Source: Alicyclobacillus shizuokensis NBRC 103103 | GTDB taxonomy: Bacteria; Bacillota; Bacilli; Alicyclobacillales; Alicyclobacillaceae | DNA: 64,000 bases | NCBI RefSeq assembly: GCF_001552255.1 | Contig: NZ_BCQV01000021.1 | Location: 1-64,000, forward strand | Direction of reading: 5' to 3' | Shown: one piece after another, positions 17,428-25,549 of the stretch | Layout: every line of letters begins with the position of its first letter | How positions within the stretch are numbered: the first letter of the stretch is position 1 | Notes under the pieces: model-generated | What the model saw: only the letters and a program-made list of their open reading frames with translations | Told to the model about the DNA's origin: nothing | The model's database searches: none | Program-made: the position numbers and the translations under genes

Positions 17428-17456
17428 TTATAATCCATGGGTCTCGTGCTTGTCAA
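17428..17456 (-). promoter_or_regulatory. Sigma-A promoter of the LacI-type regulator
   Basis: TTGACA (17456-17451) and TTATAA (17433-17428) lie 17 bases apart on the minus strand; TATAAC with an 18-base spacer is equally possible. The LacI-type operator at 17484-17503 is centred about 40 bases upstream of the -35. Confidence 0.8.
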
Positions 17457-17483
17457 TCAAAAATGATGGATAGGGTTCATAAT

Positions 17484-17503
17484 TTTGATGTACGTATGTC
17501 AAA
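17484..17503. promoter_or_regulatory. LacI-type operator upstream of the regulator gene
   Basis: TTTGATGTACGTATGTCAAA is a 20-bp imperfect palindrome and shares its core with 16208-16223. Its position suggests autoregulation of the LacI-type gene. Confidence 0.72.
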
Positions 17504-17581
17504 GTGCTTCGAGTCCAAGGGCAAGACGCGCCGCGATTGTCGCTCGGCGCGAAGACGTATGCAGTGAACTGGCCCATGCGC

Positions 17582-19225
17582 TTACAACTGCGGAGCGAAC
17601 ACGCGGGCTGCCCGGTCGAGTGCGCGCTGCCACAACGGTCGCTGGCGCAGGTCCGCCAGGTGGAGCGGCGTCGACGATTCGAGGTCGCGTTCAAACTGGT
17701 TGCGCAGGTGCTCGTTTACAGCCTGGCTGTAGATCACTTCCGAGACTTCGAAGTTCATGCGGAAGCTGCGCGGGTCGTAGTTGGCCGCGCCGACCACCGC
17801 CACGCTTTCGTCCACGGTCATCACCTTGGCGTGCAGAATTCCGGGCTCGTATTGGTAGATCTCAATCCCCGACTCCAGCAGGCTGCCATAATAGGTTTGG
17901 CTGGCGAGTTCCACCAAACGGTGGTCGGGATGTTTCGGGACCAGCAGGCGCACGCGCACTCCGCGCGCCACGGCGGTTTTCATCGCCATGATCAGATCCG
18001 CATCGGGGGCGAAGTATGGTGTCGTGATTTCTACCCGCCGCTCGGCCAGCGTGATGCACAGAAAGAACAGCTCCTTCTGTGTCGGGGACGGGCTGTCCGG
18101 CCCGCTCGCAATCAATTGCACCAGGGCTTCCGAGCCTTGGCCGGCCAATCCGGCTGCCGCTGGCCCCTGAGCGCCTTCGCGGTGTTCCGAGCCGGCTGGG
18201 CCTGGGTCCCGGCTCTGCGTCAAGTCCCCACCGTCAAGGTCTGCGAACTCAACCGAGAGAGCCGGCCGGGTGCGGCGGATGGCGCGCATTCCAGCAAAGC
18301 GCCCACGCCAGCGCCAGCGGGCTTGACGCCGGTGATTTGTGTCCGATACGGCCGCACGGTCTTCCGGGGTTGCCGAGTCAGCGGTGGCAATGGACCAGTT
18401 CATCTCGAACACCTCGGTCAGCGCGGATACGCCTTCGCCGGTCAAACACAGGTGCGTGTCTCGCCAGTGGCCGATTCCAGGCTTGAGTCCGGTGTACTCG
18501 TCGCCGATGTTGATGCCGCCCAAAAACGCGATCTCATCGTCCACCACAACGATCTTGCAATGGTCTCGGTAATTCAGTCGGGGACCAATCCACGGAAAAC
18601 GCAGTGGAAACAGCGTTCGGCACGCAATGCCGACCGCGGCCATTTCTGCCACAGTTTCTTTGGGGAATTGCCGGCTGCCGACTCCATCGCGGACAAATCG
18701 TATCTTGACGCCGGCTTGGGCTCGCTCCATGAGCGTAGCCGTGACCAGGCGCCCCACATGATCCGCGCGGTATATGTAATATTCCATGTCGATGCGGCGC
18801 TGGGCAGATTTCAGCGCGTCGACCAGCGCCTCGTAGGTCTCTGGGCCGTTGGTGAGCACGCGCACACGACCAGGCCGCGGCGGTTGCCCCGTAATGCGGG
18901 TTAAAGCTGCGGACAACGGTCCGGTCGAGGACGGATTTTCGGTCGCTGCCCATGCAGAGACCAAGCTGTCCGCAGGTGCGTCAGGCGCGGGTGTGTCGTT
19001 GCCTCGTTGTTCCGAACTTGTGCGCTGGCGAGCGGATCGACCGACACCCTGGCGGTGGATGCGGACAGGCCAGCTCAAAGCCAGGTACAACAGGGGACCA
19101 ATCACGGGTGCGACGATGCCGATGACCAGCCAACTGAGGGCGCGCTGAGGTCGAGTGGCCTCCCGCAGGGCAATCGCCATGAGAGCCACAGTTTCAAGAA
19201 TGTACACCAAAATGAGCACGAGCAA
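17582..19225 (-). CDS. cls: Cardiolipin synthase (phospholipase D family)
   Basis: The 547-residue membrane enzyme condenses two phosphatidylglycerols to cardiolipin. It has two N-terminal helices (within residues 1-50) and two HKD active sites: HCKIVVVDD...GGIN near residue 225 and HAKVMTVDE...GAAN near 470. TTG 19225 is preferred because GGGGAGGA lies 6 bases ahead; ATG 19255 has no ribosome site. Two polar, low-complexity stretches are unusual: about residues 62-100 after the membrane anchor, and a roughly 90-residue Arg/Gly/Ala-rich insert (about 285-375) between the catalytic halves. These make it longer than a typical 480-500 residue synthase. It stands alone, divergent from the gerA-type operon. 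Confidence 0.9.
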   Translation of the reverse strand: MLVLILVYILETVALMAIALREATRPQRALSWLVIGIVAPVIGPLLYLALSWPVRIHRQGVGRSARQRTSSEQRGNDTPAPDAPADSLVSAWAATENPSSTGPLSAALTRITGQPPRPGRVRVLTNGPETYEALVDALKSAQRRIDMEYYIYRADHVGRLVTATLMERAQAGVKIRFVRDGVGSRQFPKETVAEMAAVGIACRTLFPLRFPWIGPRLNYRDHCKIVVVDDEIAFLGGINIGDEYTGLKPGIGHWRDTHLCLTGEGVSALTEVFEMNWSIATADSATPEDRAAVSDTNHRRQARWRWRGRFAGMRAIRRTRPALSVEFADLDGGDLTQSRDPGPAGSEHREGAQGPAAAGLAGQGSEALVQLIASGPDSPSPTQKELFFLCITLAERRVEITTPYFAPDADLIMAMKTAVARGVRVRLLVPKHPDHRLVELASQTYYGSLLESGIEIYQYEPGILHAKVMTVDESVAVVGAANYDPRSFRMNFEVSEVIYSQAVNEHLRNQFERDLESSTPLHLADLRQRPLWQRALDRAARVFAPQL

Positions 19226-19351
19226 TGTGATTCCTCCCCAGCTTGCACCTAGCATGGGTCGGATGTCTGCGGTTTATACCCAACGGGCATAGATATCTGA
19301 GCAGTTGGACAGACTACGCCGCGGGCAGGCTCGGGCAGGAAGGAGGTCGGC

Positions 19352-20809
19352 ATGATGCGAACCACACGCGCCTTGCTGCGAGAGATTCATCCTGCGTTTG
19401 ACGTGGTGGTTCGACCTGTTCCCCCCGCTCACCTGGACGTGGTCTACATTGGCAGCATTGTGGATCACAACCGGGTGGAAGAACGGCTGTTGCGGCCATT
19501 GTTGCTCCAGGGCCGGCGACACCACGGTCGGGAAGCTCACCTCTGGCTACAAAACACCTTGGAACTAGGGCAAATTCAGATAGAGAAGGACGCAGTGGCA
19601 GCCATGTGCGCTCTGTTGGACAGCAAGGCGGTTCTGTGTCTGGAGCGCGACTATGTGGTCGTGGACGTGACGGCCACGGATCGGCGGCTTCCGCAAGAAC
19701 CGGAGGCCGAAGTCTCTGTCCGCGGGCCGCGCGACGGATTCACCGAATCTATCGAAACGAACATGTCACTGATCCGTTCGCGCCTTCGGGATCCCGATTT
19801 GGCCATGCGCGAGTTCATACTCGGGACCCGTACGCGGACGAAGACGGTGCTCCTCTATCTAGAGGGTGTGGCCAATGGCGAAATCGTGGAGGAGGTGGCC
19901 CGGCGCATTCAGCGGATCCATGTCGATGGCGTGTTGGACAGCGGCTTGGTGGAGCAATGGATTGAGGACATGCCGTGGTCGCCGTATCCGCAGGTGCAGG
20001 CGACGGAACGCCCGGACAAGGCGGTGTCCGCCCTGCTGGAGGGACGTGTGGTCGTGCTTGTGGACGGAACACCGTTTGTGCTGTTGGCGCCTGCCGTGAT
20101 GATTACCTTCTTTCACACCGCCGATGACCATGATCACCGTTGGCTGTCCGGGTCTGCCCTTCGCCTCATTCGTCTCTTTGCGCTCATTGTATCCATCTTC
20201 GGACCTTCCATGTACGTGGCCTTCACCATGTACAACCCGGAACTCATCCCGCTCAATCTGTTGTTGCAACTGGCCGCCAGTCGCGAAGGCATCCCGTTTC
20301 CCATCGTCTTTGAAGCCGCCTTTATGGAGTTGATGGTGGAGCTGGTGCGGGAGGCCGCCAATCGGATGCCGCAGCAGGTGGGGCAATCGTTCACCATTGT
20401 CGGCGGCGTGGTGCTCGGAGACATCGCTGTCACGGCGGGCATCGTCAGTCCCATCATGGTTGTTGTCGTCGGCGTGACTGCGCTCGGCGCTTTCGCCATC
20501 CCGAATTACGAGGCAGCGTTTATCACCCGCATGATTCGTTTTCCCATGCTTCTCGTCACAGCTGTTTTCGGCATTGTGGGCACGCTTTGGTTCGCCCTCA
20601 TGGTGGCCGCCCATTTGTGCACCCTGAAATCGTTCGGTGTCCCGTATCTGACGCCGTTCGCCCAAGGAATATCCCGCGAATGGAGGGACACGTTTGTGCG
20701 CCTTCCGTTGATTGGCAAAGTGACGGTTCCGGCCACCTACCAGAGTCCATTGGGAGGCGTCGCGGTCGGCTGGCGTCCCCAGCGGGGAAGGAAACGCCGT
20801 CCGTCATGA
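19352..20809 (+). CDS. GerA-type spore germination receptor subunit A
   Basis: The 485-residue protein is a GerA (GerAA/GerBA/GerKA) family A subunit of a nutrient germinant receptor in the spore inner membrane. It has a hydrophilic N-terminal domain of about 235 residues with FTESIETNMSLIRSRLRDPDL, the usual NxxLIRxR signature. A membrane domain with about five helices follows, including LREAANRMPQQVGQSFTIVGGVVLGD (about 330-355), which is highly conserved. ATG 19352 follows AAGGAGG with about 5 bases of spacing. Its stop overlaps the next ATG (ATGA). It heads a complete A-B-C receptor operon. A sigma-G promoter would be expected, but I could not identify one. Confidence 0.95.
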   Translation: MMRTTRALLREIHPAFDVVVRPVPPAHLDVVYIGSIVDHNRVEERLLRPLLLQGRRHHGREAHLWLQNTLELGQIQIEKDAVAAMCALLDSKAVLCLERDYVVVDVTATDRRLPQEPEAEVSVRGPRDGFTESIETNMSLIRSRLRDPDLAMREFILGTRTRTKTVLLYLEGVANGEIVEEVARRIQRIHVDGVLDSGLVEQWIEDMPWSPYPQVQATERPDKAVSALLEGRVVVLVDGTPFVLLAPAVMITFFHTADDHDHRWLSGSALRLIRLFALIVSIFGPSMYVAFTMYNPELIPLNLLLQLAASREGIPFPIVFEAAFMELMVELVREAANRMPQQVGQSFTIVGGVVLGDIAVTAGIVSPIMVVVVGVTALGAFAIPNYEAAFITRMIRFPMLLVTAVFGIVGTLWFALMVAAHLCTLKSFGVPYLTPFAQGISREWRDTFVRLPLIGKVTVPATYQSPLGGVAVGWRPQRGRKRRPS

Positions 20810-21909
20810 TGCGCGGAAGAAATGCACAGACGTATGGCATATTGGTGTTCATCCCGTTGCTCGGCCCGGCCACCTTCGACTGGTTTCCCGATTGGTTGGA
20901 GGGCGCGGGCACAAATGTGTGGTGGCTGCTCATGGCCTGGTGGCTCTTGGCGGTGGTCTTGGGCCGGTTGACTGTGGCCGTAATGGCGATAAATCGCGAC
21001 CACGGCCCACCCCAGCTCCATACCGCCTCCATGCTGGAAACCATGCTGGGCAGATGGGGCGGCCGCCTAGCGAACTTCCTGTGGGCGTTCGTTCTTTGCC
21101 TGTACGGGGCACGGGTGCTGCAATCGGGTATCGAGCTGATTCATTACGATGTCCTGCCTTACACCCCGACGTCGGTGTTGATTGTGTTGGGCCTGCTCAT
21201 TCCGCTTCAATTGTTGGTGGGGGGGGTTGACGCCCTGTTGCGTTACTGTGCGGTTTTGTTTTGGCCTGCTCTGCTGCTCGGCCTGGCCATGTCGATGTTG
21301 TGCTTTCGCCGGGCGGATTTCGCCAACTTATTCCCCTTGGCAAATCCAATGCAGGCAGGACAATGGCTGGGCGCCTTGCCGCACGTACTGCAGTTGCTTC
21401 CCGGATGGTCGCTGGTTATGCTGTATACGCCGTTGTTCCAAGCGTGGCTGTCCCCCGGAACAGCCTTCCGTGCCTACTTGTTCGGTGGTGGGGGAGTGTT
21501 GCTTCTTATGGCCCTGGACTTTTGCATGGTTTTGGCGAACTTTGGCGCTTTCGAAGGCGCCGCCTTGCAGTGGCCCGTCATTGAGGCCATGCGGATGCAA
21601 CTGGGCATACGCCTGGACGTCATCAACCTCATTCCCATCTTGATTGCCGTCTCCGGTTTGTTAAACTTGTGTGTTTTCGGGGCCTATATGCTGATCCGTC
21701 CGTACATTCGGATGCCAAGCGTCGCGCGCGGTTGCCTTGTCCTGGGGACCTGCGGCAGCCTGGCGTGGATTGCGGATGTTTACGTAGGCACATCGAAACT
21801 CTATGAGGCCAGCAGCATCGGTTTTGGGTGTGTGCTCGTGGTCGCTTTGAGTGTGTGGTTAACGGTCCGTCACGAGCGGAGCGGCGCGGGGAGCCTGGTC
21901 AGGCGGTGA
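20806..21909 (+). CDS. GerB-type spore germination receptor subunit B (endospore permease)
   Basis: The 367-residue protein has about ten hydrophobic segments and belongs to the GerAB/APC-superfamily germination permease group. Conserved features include the N-terminal MRGRNAQTYGILVFIPLLGP start with residues typical of helix 1, and LIPILIAVSGLLNLCVFGAYML late in the protein. In Bacillus the B subunit binds the amino acid or other germinant. ATG 20806 overlaps the A-subunit stop as ATGA, and an AAGGA site lies inside the preceding gene; the longer frame from 20587 would cover gerA coding sequence and is rejected. The protein also overlaps the C-subunit start (GTGA at 21906). Confidence 0.93.
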   Translation: MMRGRNAQTYGILVFIPLLGPATFDWFPDWLEGAGTNVWWLLMAWWLLAVVLGRLTVAVMAINRDHGPPQLHTASMLETMLGRWGGRLANFLWAFVLCLYGARVLQSGIELIHYDVLPYTPTSVLIVLGLLIPLQLLVGGVDALLRYCAVLFWPALLLGLAMSMLCFRRADFANLFPLANPMQAGQWLGALPHVLQLLPGWSLVMLYTPLFQAWLSPGTAFRAYLFGGGGVLLLMALDFCMVLANFGAFEGAALQWPVIEAMRMQLGIRLDVINLIPILIAVSGLLNLCVFGAYMLIRPYIRMPSVARGCLVLGTCGSLAWIADVYVGTSKLYEASSIGFGCVLVVALSVWLTVRHERSGAGSLVRR

Positions 21910-23042
21910 GGCAGAGGGTCTTGTTTATCGCTGTGTTGTTGGCTCTGGTTTTGCCGTTGTCTGGCTGTTGGGACGGTGTGGAATTGCAAAAGCGCGCCAT
22001 TGTCCTCTTGCTCGGCATCGATCCGGCAGAGCATGGGGGGGTGACGGTATCGGTGCAAATCGCGTTGCCGCACAAGTTGGGAACCATCACCAGCGGTGAG
22101 GGGGGCGCCAATCAGGGCAAGACCATCACCGTCAGTCAATCTGGGGCCAGTGTCGGAGAGGCGGTGCATCGAATTCAACTTTCGGTGGACCGGAGGTTGT
22201 TCTTTGGCCATCTGCAGGCCGTGATTGTGAATCAGCAGTTGGCCCGGCAAGGGATTAGTCCGGTTCTCAATCCTCTGGTCCAATCGCGGATTGTGCCGCG
22301 CAATGCGTGGTTGTGCATATCGTTCGCTTCTGCGGAGCAGATAACGAAGTTCAATCCGCCAACGGACCCGATTCCTGCCCGCTACTTGACCAATTTTTTT
22401 ACTAACGACATCCTCCTTGACCGCCCCTATGAAGGATCTGTGGGCGGTTTTCACCAGCGTTTGGTCACTCCCGGCGTGGAGCCGTATTCTTTCGCGGTCT
22501 TTGCGGATGACCCGTCCTCGTCGCCGCGAATCCACGGGCTCGCCGTGTTTCAAGGGAACCGACTGGTTGGCACCCTGTCCCACAAGCTTGTTTTGGGCTG
22601 GACATTTGTCGAGAATCAGTGTTCACGGACGGTTACCGATTTCCGGTGCCCGGAGGGAGACGGAAGGTTTACGGTGAACATCAAATCGGTACACACCGAC
22701 ATTCGCTTTCCCACGGCGGCATCCGGGTTTCAGAAGGTGCAGATTCGCACCCGCCTCGTCGGCGACATCGAAGGGGGCATCTGCGCCAGGCTGCAATCGA
22801 CGTCGCGTCGCAAGCAATTGGAGCGCGCCGTGTCCAAACAAGTGCAAACCTTCGTTCGAGAGAGCCTCGCGACCAGTCAACGGCGATGGGGAACGGACAT
22901 CTTCGGACTCGGGCTCACCCTGTACAGGCAACACCCAGATCAGTGGCCTGGCGACAAACAGTGGCGCAAACAGTTCCGGAGCTTGAAGTTCGACATCAAG
23001 GCTGATGCGCGACTCCACTACGTACAGACGTACAACGTATAG
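21906..23042 (+). CDS. GerC-type spore germination receptor lipoprotein (Ger(x)C)
   Basis: The 378-residue protein starts with a lipoprotein signal whose lipobox LSGC places the modified cysteine at residue 21, followed by the family's CWDGVELQKRAIVLLLGID. Two folded domains follow; the C-terminal one includes DIFGLGLTLYRQHPDQWPG, a strongly conserved GerC motif. GTG 21906 overlaps the B-subunit stop as GTGA, so the three receptor genes are translationally coupled. GerC lipoproteins sit on the outer face of the spore inner membrane and are needed for receptor function. Only a weak GC hairpin (GTCCGC/GCGGAC, 23084-23100) lies between this gene and the convergent next gene. Confidence 0.94.
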   Translation: MRQRVLFIAVLLALVLPLSGCWDGVELQKRAIVLLLGIDPAEHGGVTVSVQIALPHKLGTITSGEGGANQGKTITVSQSGASVGEAVHRIQLSVDRRLFFGHLQAVIVNQQLARQGISPVLNPLVQSRIVPRNAWLCISFASAEQITKFNPPTDPIPARYLTNFFTNDILLDRPYEGSVGGFHQRLVTPGVEPYSFAVFADDPSSSPRIHGLAVFQGNRLVGTLSHKLVLGWTFVENQCSRTVTDFRCPEGDGRFTVNIKSVHTDIRFPTAASGFQKVQIRTRLVGDIEGGICARLQSTSRRKQLERAVSKQVQTFVRESLATSQRRWGTDIFGLGLTLYRQHPDQWPGDKQWRKQFRSLKFDIKADARLHYVQTYNV

Positions 23043-23136
23043 GGCGCGACTGTAACCCGACGCGTCGTTTGGCGTCTGGTCCCGTCCGCGGTGAGCGGAC
23101 CTGAGCCTTTGTTCGGAAATCCGGTGCGTGACGAGG

Positions 23137-24546
23137 CTAGATGAGCGGCAATTTTGTGATGCGGGCGACGTCCGCGTTCCATGCCACAAGGTCGCTTTCG
23201 CAGACGTCGTGCACCGACTTCTTCCCTAACGCGCGAACACCCGTTTTCATCTCTTCCGCGCAACTGTTGAGGAATCTTGCCAGGCTTTGCGCGCCCTCCT
23301 CTTCATCAAATTGCTGGCGATGGGCGCCAGTGGCCCAGGCCAGGGAGGTCGGAGGCTCAAACGGGATCGCCTTGACAATCTGCGTGTGGGTCGTCGCAAA
23401 CAGGGCGGCGGTCCCAATGTAGACCGCGTCGGCACCCAAAGCCAGGGCTTTCAGCATATCCCCGGGGGTGCGCAGGCCGCCGGAGATGATGAGGTCGACC
23501 TTGTCGCGCCAACCCTTGGATCGCAAGAATTGAACCGCCCGGCACAAAGCGGATAGGGTCGGCAGGCCAAAATCATCGACGAGAATGGCCGCTGCGGATT
23601 GGGTTCCACCCTGCGCCCCATCCAGCACCGCTACGTCAACGCCTGCACGGACAGCCATCAGCAGGTCCTGCTCCAGTTCATGGTTGGCGGCTAGCTTGAC
23701 GGCAATCGGGACTCCTCCGCTCAGCTGGCGTAGGGACTGTACCAACCGGCGCAGCCTGCGCTCGTTCTTGGCTTCGGGAACGCCCGCGGGAATGTAACCG
23801 CCTTGTCGCCGAGTCCCCGACAATCCCATGTCGGCGGCCATTTCCGGCGTCAGGTGGTCGGGGGGGATGAAGGTTCCGCAGCCGGCGTTGGCCCCTTGGC
23901 CGATGCGAATCTCAATCATGTCGGCTTGCCGCAGGGTGTCTGGGGTGGGCCGCCAGGGAGAGGCGTGGTATTGCACCACCAGGTGCTTGGCCAGCTGGCG
24001 AAACTCCGGCAGGCACGGCCCCTGTCCCGTGTTGCTGGCGGTGTCGGCCAAGGCGGCGCCTTTCATGAGGGCGCGGGTGAAGGGCTTGCTCAGGGCCACA
24101 CCGTATCCCATGGCGGTCACCAGAATGGGGATGGACAGCACGAGCGGTTTTTTCGTGTTTCTCCCGATTATGGTGGTGGTGGAGACCGGGATGTGGTTGT
24201 CGAGAGCGTGCCGCCGCAGCTGTGCGGGTGAGAACAGCAGCCCGTCGAAGTGGGGAAACGCGCGCGCGGTGCCGATGGGCTTGCCCAGCGGCATGCCTTC
24301 CTGCGCGCGCAGTTCGCTTTCGATGGTCCACTGCACCCCGAATTTGCGCAGCGCGGTGAGCCCCTCCGCAAGGTTTTGCGTGTAAGGCTCCGCGAACACC
24401 TTGGTCACCGCGTCGCGAAAGACGCGCCCAAACACCACGCGCCCCCACCAAGGCATTGTGAATACGGAGAGCAGGCCAAGGCCAAGCAACACGACGGATT
24501 GTACCAAGGCCATCCAAGCGACAAGCCACGGCGCATGTGGTCCCAT
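23137..24546 (-). CDS. FMN-binding glutamate synthase family protein
   Basis: This 469-residue protein has one N-terminal membrane helix (about residues 10-34) and a glutamate-synthase-type FMN barrel for the rest. Motifs seen: GRNTKKPLVLSIPILVTAMGYG, KPFTRALMKGAALADTASNTGQG, IEIRIGQGANAGCG, LDGAQGGTQSA and LIISGGLRTPGDMLKALALGADAVYIG, which match the phosphate/FMN-binding end of the GltB synthase domain. It resembles Bacillus YerD-type proteins and lacks the glutamine amidotransferase domain, so true glutamate synthesis is doubtful. ATG 24546 follows GAGGAAGGG with about 7 bases of spacing. It is convergent with the germination operon. The substrate is unknown. Confidence 0.88.
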   Translation of the reverse strand: MGPHAPWLVAWMALVQSVVLLGLGLLSVFTMPWWGRVVFGRVFRDAVTKVFAEPYTQNLAEGLTALRKFGVQWTIESELRAQEGMPLGKPIGTARAFPHFDGLLFSPAQLRRHALDNHIPVSTTTIIGRNTKKPLVLSIPILVTAMGYGVALSKPFTRALMKGAALADTASNTGQGPCLPEFRQLAKHLVVQYHASPWRPTPDTLRQADMIEIRIGQGANAGCGTFIPPDHLTPEMAADMGLSGTRRQGGYIPAGVPEAKNERRLRRLVQSLRQLSGGVPIAVKLAANHELEQDLLMAVRAGVDVAVLDGAQGGTQSAAAILVDDFGLPTLSALCRAVQFLRSKGWRDKVDLIISGGLRTPGDMLKALALGADAVYIGTAALFATTHTQIVKAIPFEPPTSLAWATGAHRQQFDEEEGAQSLARFLNSCAEEMKTGVRALGKKSVHDVCESDLVAWNADVARITKLPLI

Positions 24547-24645
24547 GGGACATCCCTTCCTCGACGCACAACACATCGCTCTGCATCCCGAGTTTCCCCC
24601 TATACCGAGCGTGTATTCCCATGACGGCGGGGGCAGGGATTTCTT

Positions 24646-25374
24646 TCACACAGGCCGCGCGTCGCTATCGGGACTGTCGTTGGCAGCGGCAGCGGTTGCA
24701 TACGCAGCCGAACGGTTCCAGGCTTCGCGCAGGCGTTCGATGGCCGGCTGATAGCGGGCGCGATCCCAGGAGTTATACGACGGGTGGGGCACGTCCCAAA
24801 TCACCAGCCAGTGCTCGCTCTGTACGCCGGCCAGGCGGAAAAACTTCTGGGCAAACCGTCCGCAGGGTACGAACACGCACGAGCGGGCGGTAAGCTGGTG
24901 CAACTTTTCGCGCAGGGACTCAACCAAGACGTCCTGCACCGCCTGGGCCATCGGTTGGTCGAACTGCTCCCTGTGGTTGTTGGCGCGCACAAACTCGAGG
25001 GCCTGCAGCCATTGGCCGTACCGCTTGTGGACGTCGCGGTTGCGGTAGGCGCTTGCCTGCATGGGGATGTTGGACACGTTCATGAGGCCGATTCGGTCAA
25101 GGCTCGGCCTGTGTTTTTCCTCGTCCGCGTTTTTCTTGACCAGCCATCCGAGTGGAAAGCGTGCGTAGCGTTCGCCAAACAGGTGTCGGCTCATGGTGGC
25201 GCCCGAAGACCCGGAGACAGGGGCTCGGTAGCGAAGCTCCTGCACATGCGGAGATTCGAGCAGGAACACAAAGCGCGAACTGGGACGCACGATGTCCGGA
25301 ACCTCATAGTGTTTACCGAGTTCCGCCCGCACGGCCGCAAAGGCTTCACGGTAGTCCAGGTCCGCTTCGTTCAT
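24646..25374 (-). CDS. Uracil-DNA-glycosylase-superfamily-like protein, unknown
   Basis: The 242-residue protein is not confidently placed. It shows spaced motifs like those of the UDG superfamily: FVFLLESPHVQEL near residue 40 (equivalent to the catalytic water-activating loop), NVSNIPMQ near 98 and VPHPSYNSWDRARY near 205 (resembling the HPSPLS DNA-intercalation loop). A conserved-looking CVFVPCGRFAQKFF strand lies between them. ATG 25374 follows GGGAGGT with 6-7 bases of spacing. The last 20 residues are Ala/Asp-rich and probably disordered. Neighbours give no clue: an FMN enzyme downstream and, divergently, the ammonium channel. DNA repair or a nucleotide-related enzyme is a guess. Confidence 0.6.
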   Translation of the reverse strand: MNEADLDYREAFAAVRAELGKHYEVPDIVRPSSRFVFLLESPHVQELRYRAPVSGSSGATMSRHLFGERYARFPLGWLVKKNADEEKHRPSLDRIGLMNVSNIPMQASAYRNRDVHKRYGQWLQALEFVRANNHREQFDQPMAQAVQDVLVESLREKLHQLTARSCVFVPCGRFAQKFFRLAGVQSEHWLVIWDVPHPSYNSWDRARYQPAIERLREAWNRSAAYATAAAANDSPDSDARPV

Positions 25375-25463
25375 CGCATAACCTCCCAATTGTATTCTAT
25401 CATGTTTCGTTCAAGTCGCGAGAGGGTATGACGACTCCGATCGATTGCAAGTTCAGTTAGGAA

Positions 25464-25480
25464 TGTCATTAAACATAACA
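25464..25480 (+). promoter_or_regulatory. TnrA/GlnR box upstream of amtB
   Basis: TGTCATTAAACATAACA is an exact match to the TGTNAN7TNACA consensus bound by TnrA and GlnR in Bacillus. Its centre (25472) is about 51 bases before the predicted transcription start, the position from which TnrA activates nrgAB. This predicts induction of amtB under nitrogen limitation. Confidence 0.85.
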
Positions 25481-25487
25481 AAAATCA

Positions 25488-25516
25488 TTGAAAGTACCAG
25501 CCAGGGAGGATACATT
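25488..25516 (+). promoter_or_regulatory. Sigma-A promoter of amtB
   Basis: TTGAAA (25488-25493) and TACATT (25511-25516) are 17 bases apart. The transcription start would be near 25523, leaving a short leader before ATG 25550. Confidence 0.65.
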
Positions 25517-25549
25517 GTGAGCAGAAACCAGAGAGGGGTGTAAAGTATT

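Noticed and set aside
17504-18904. A 466-codon plus-strand frame opposite the cardiolipin synthase gene
   Set aside because: No family motif, no ribosome site and antisense to a gene with two HKD sites.
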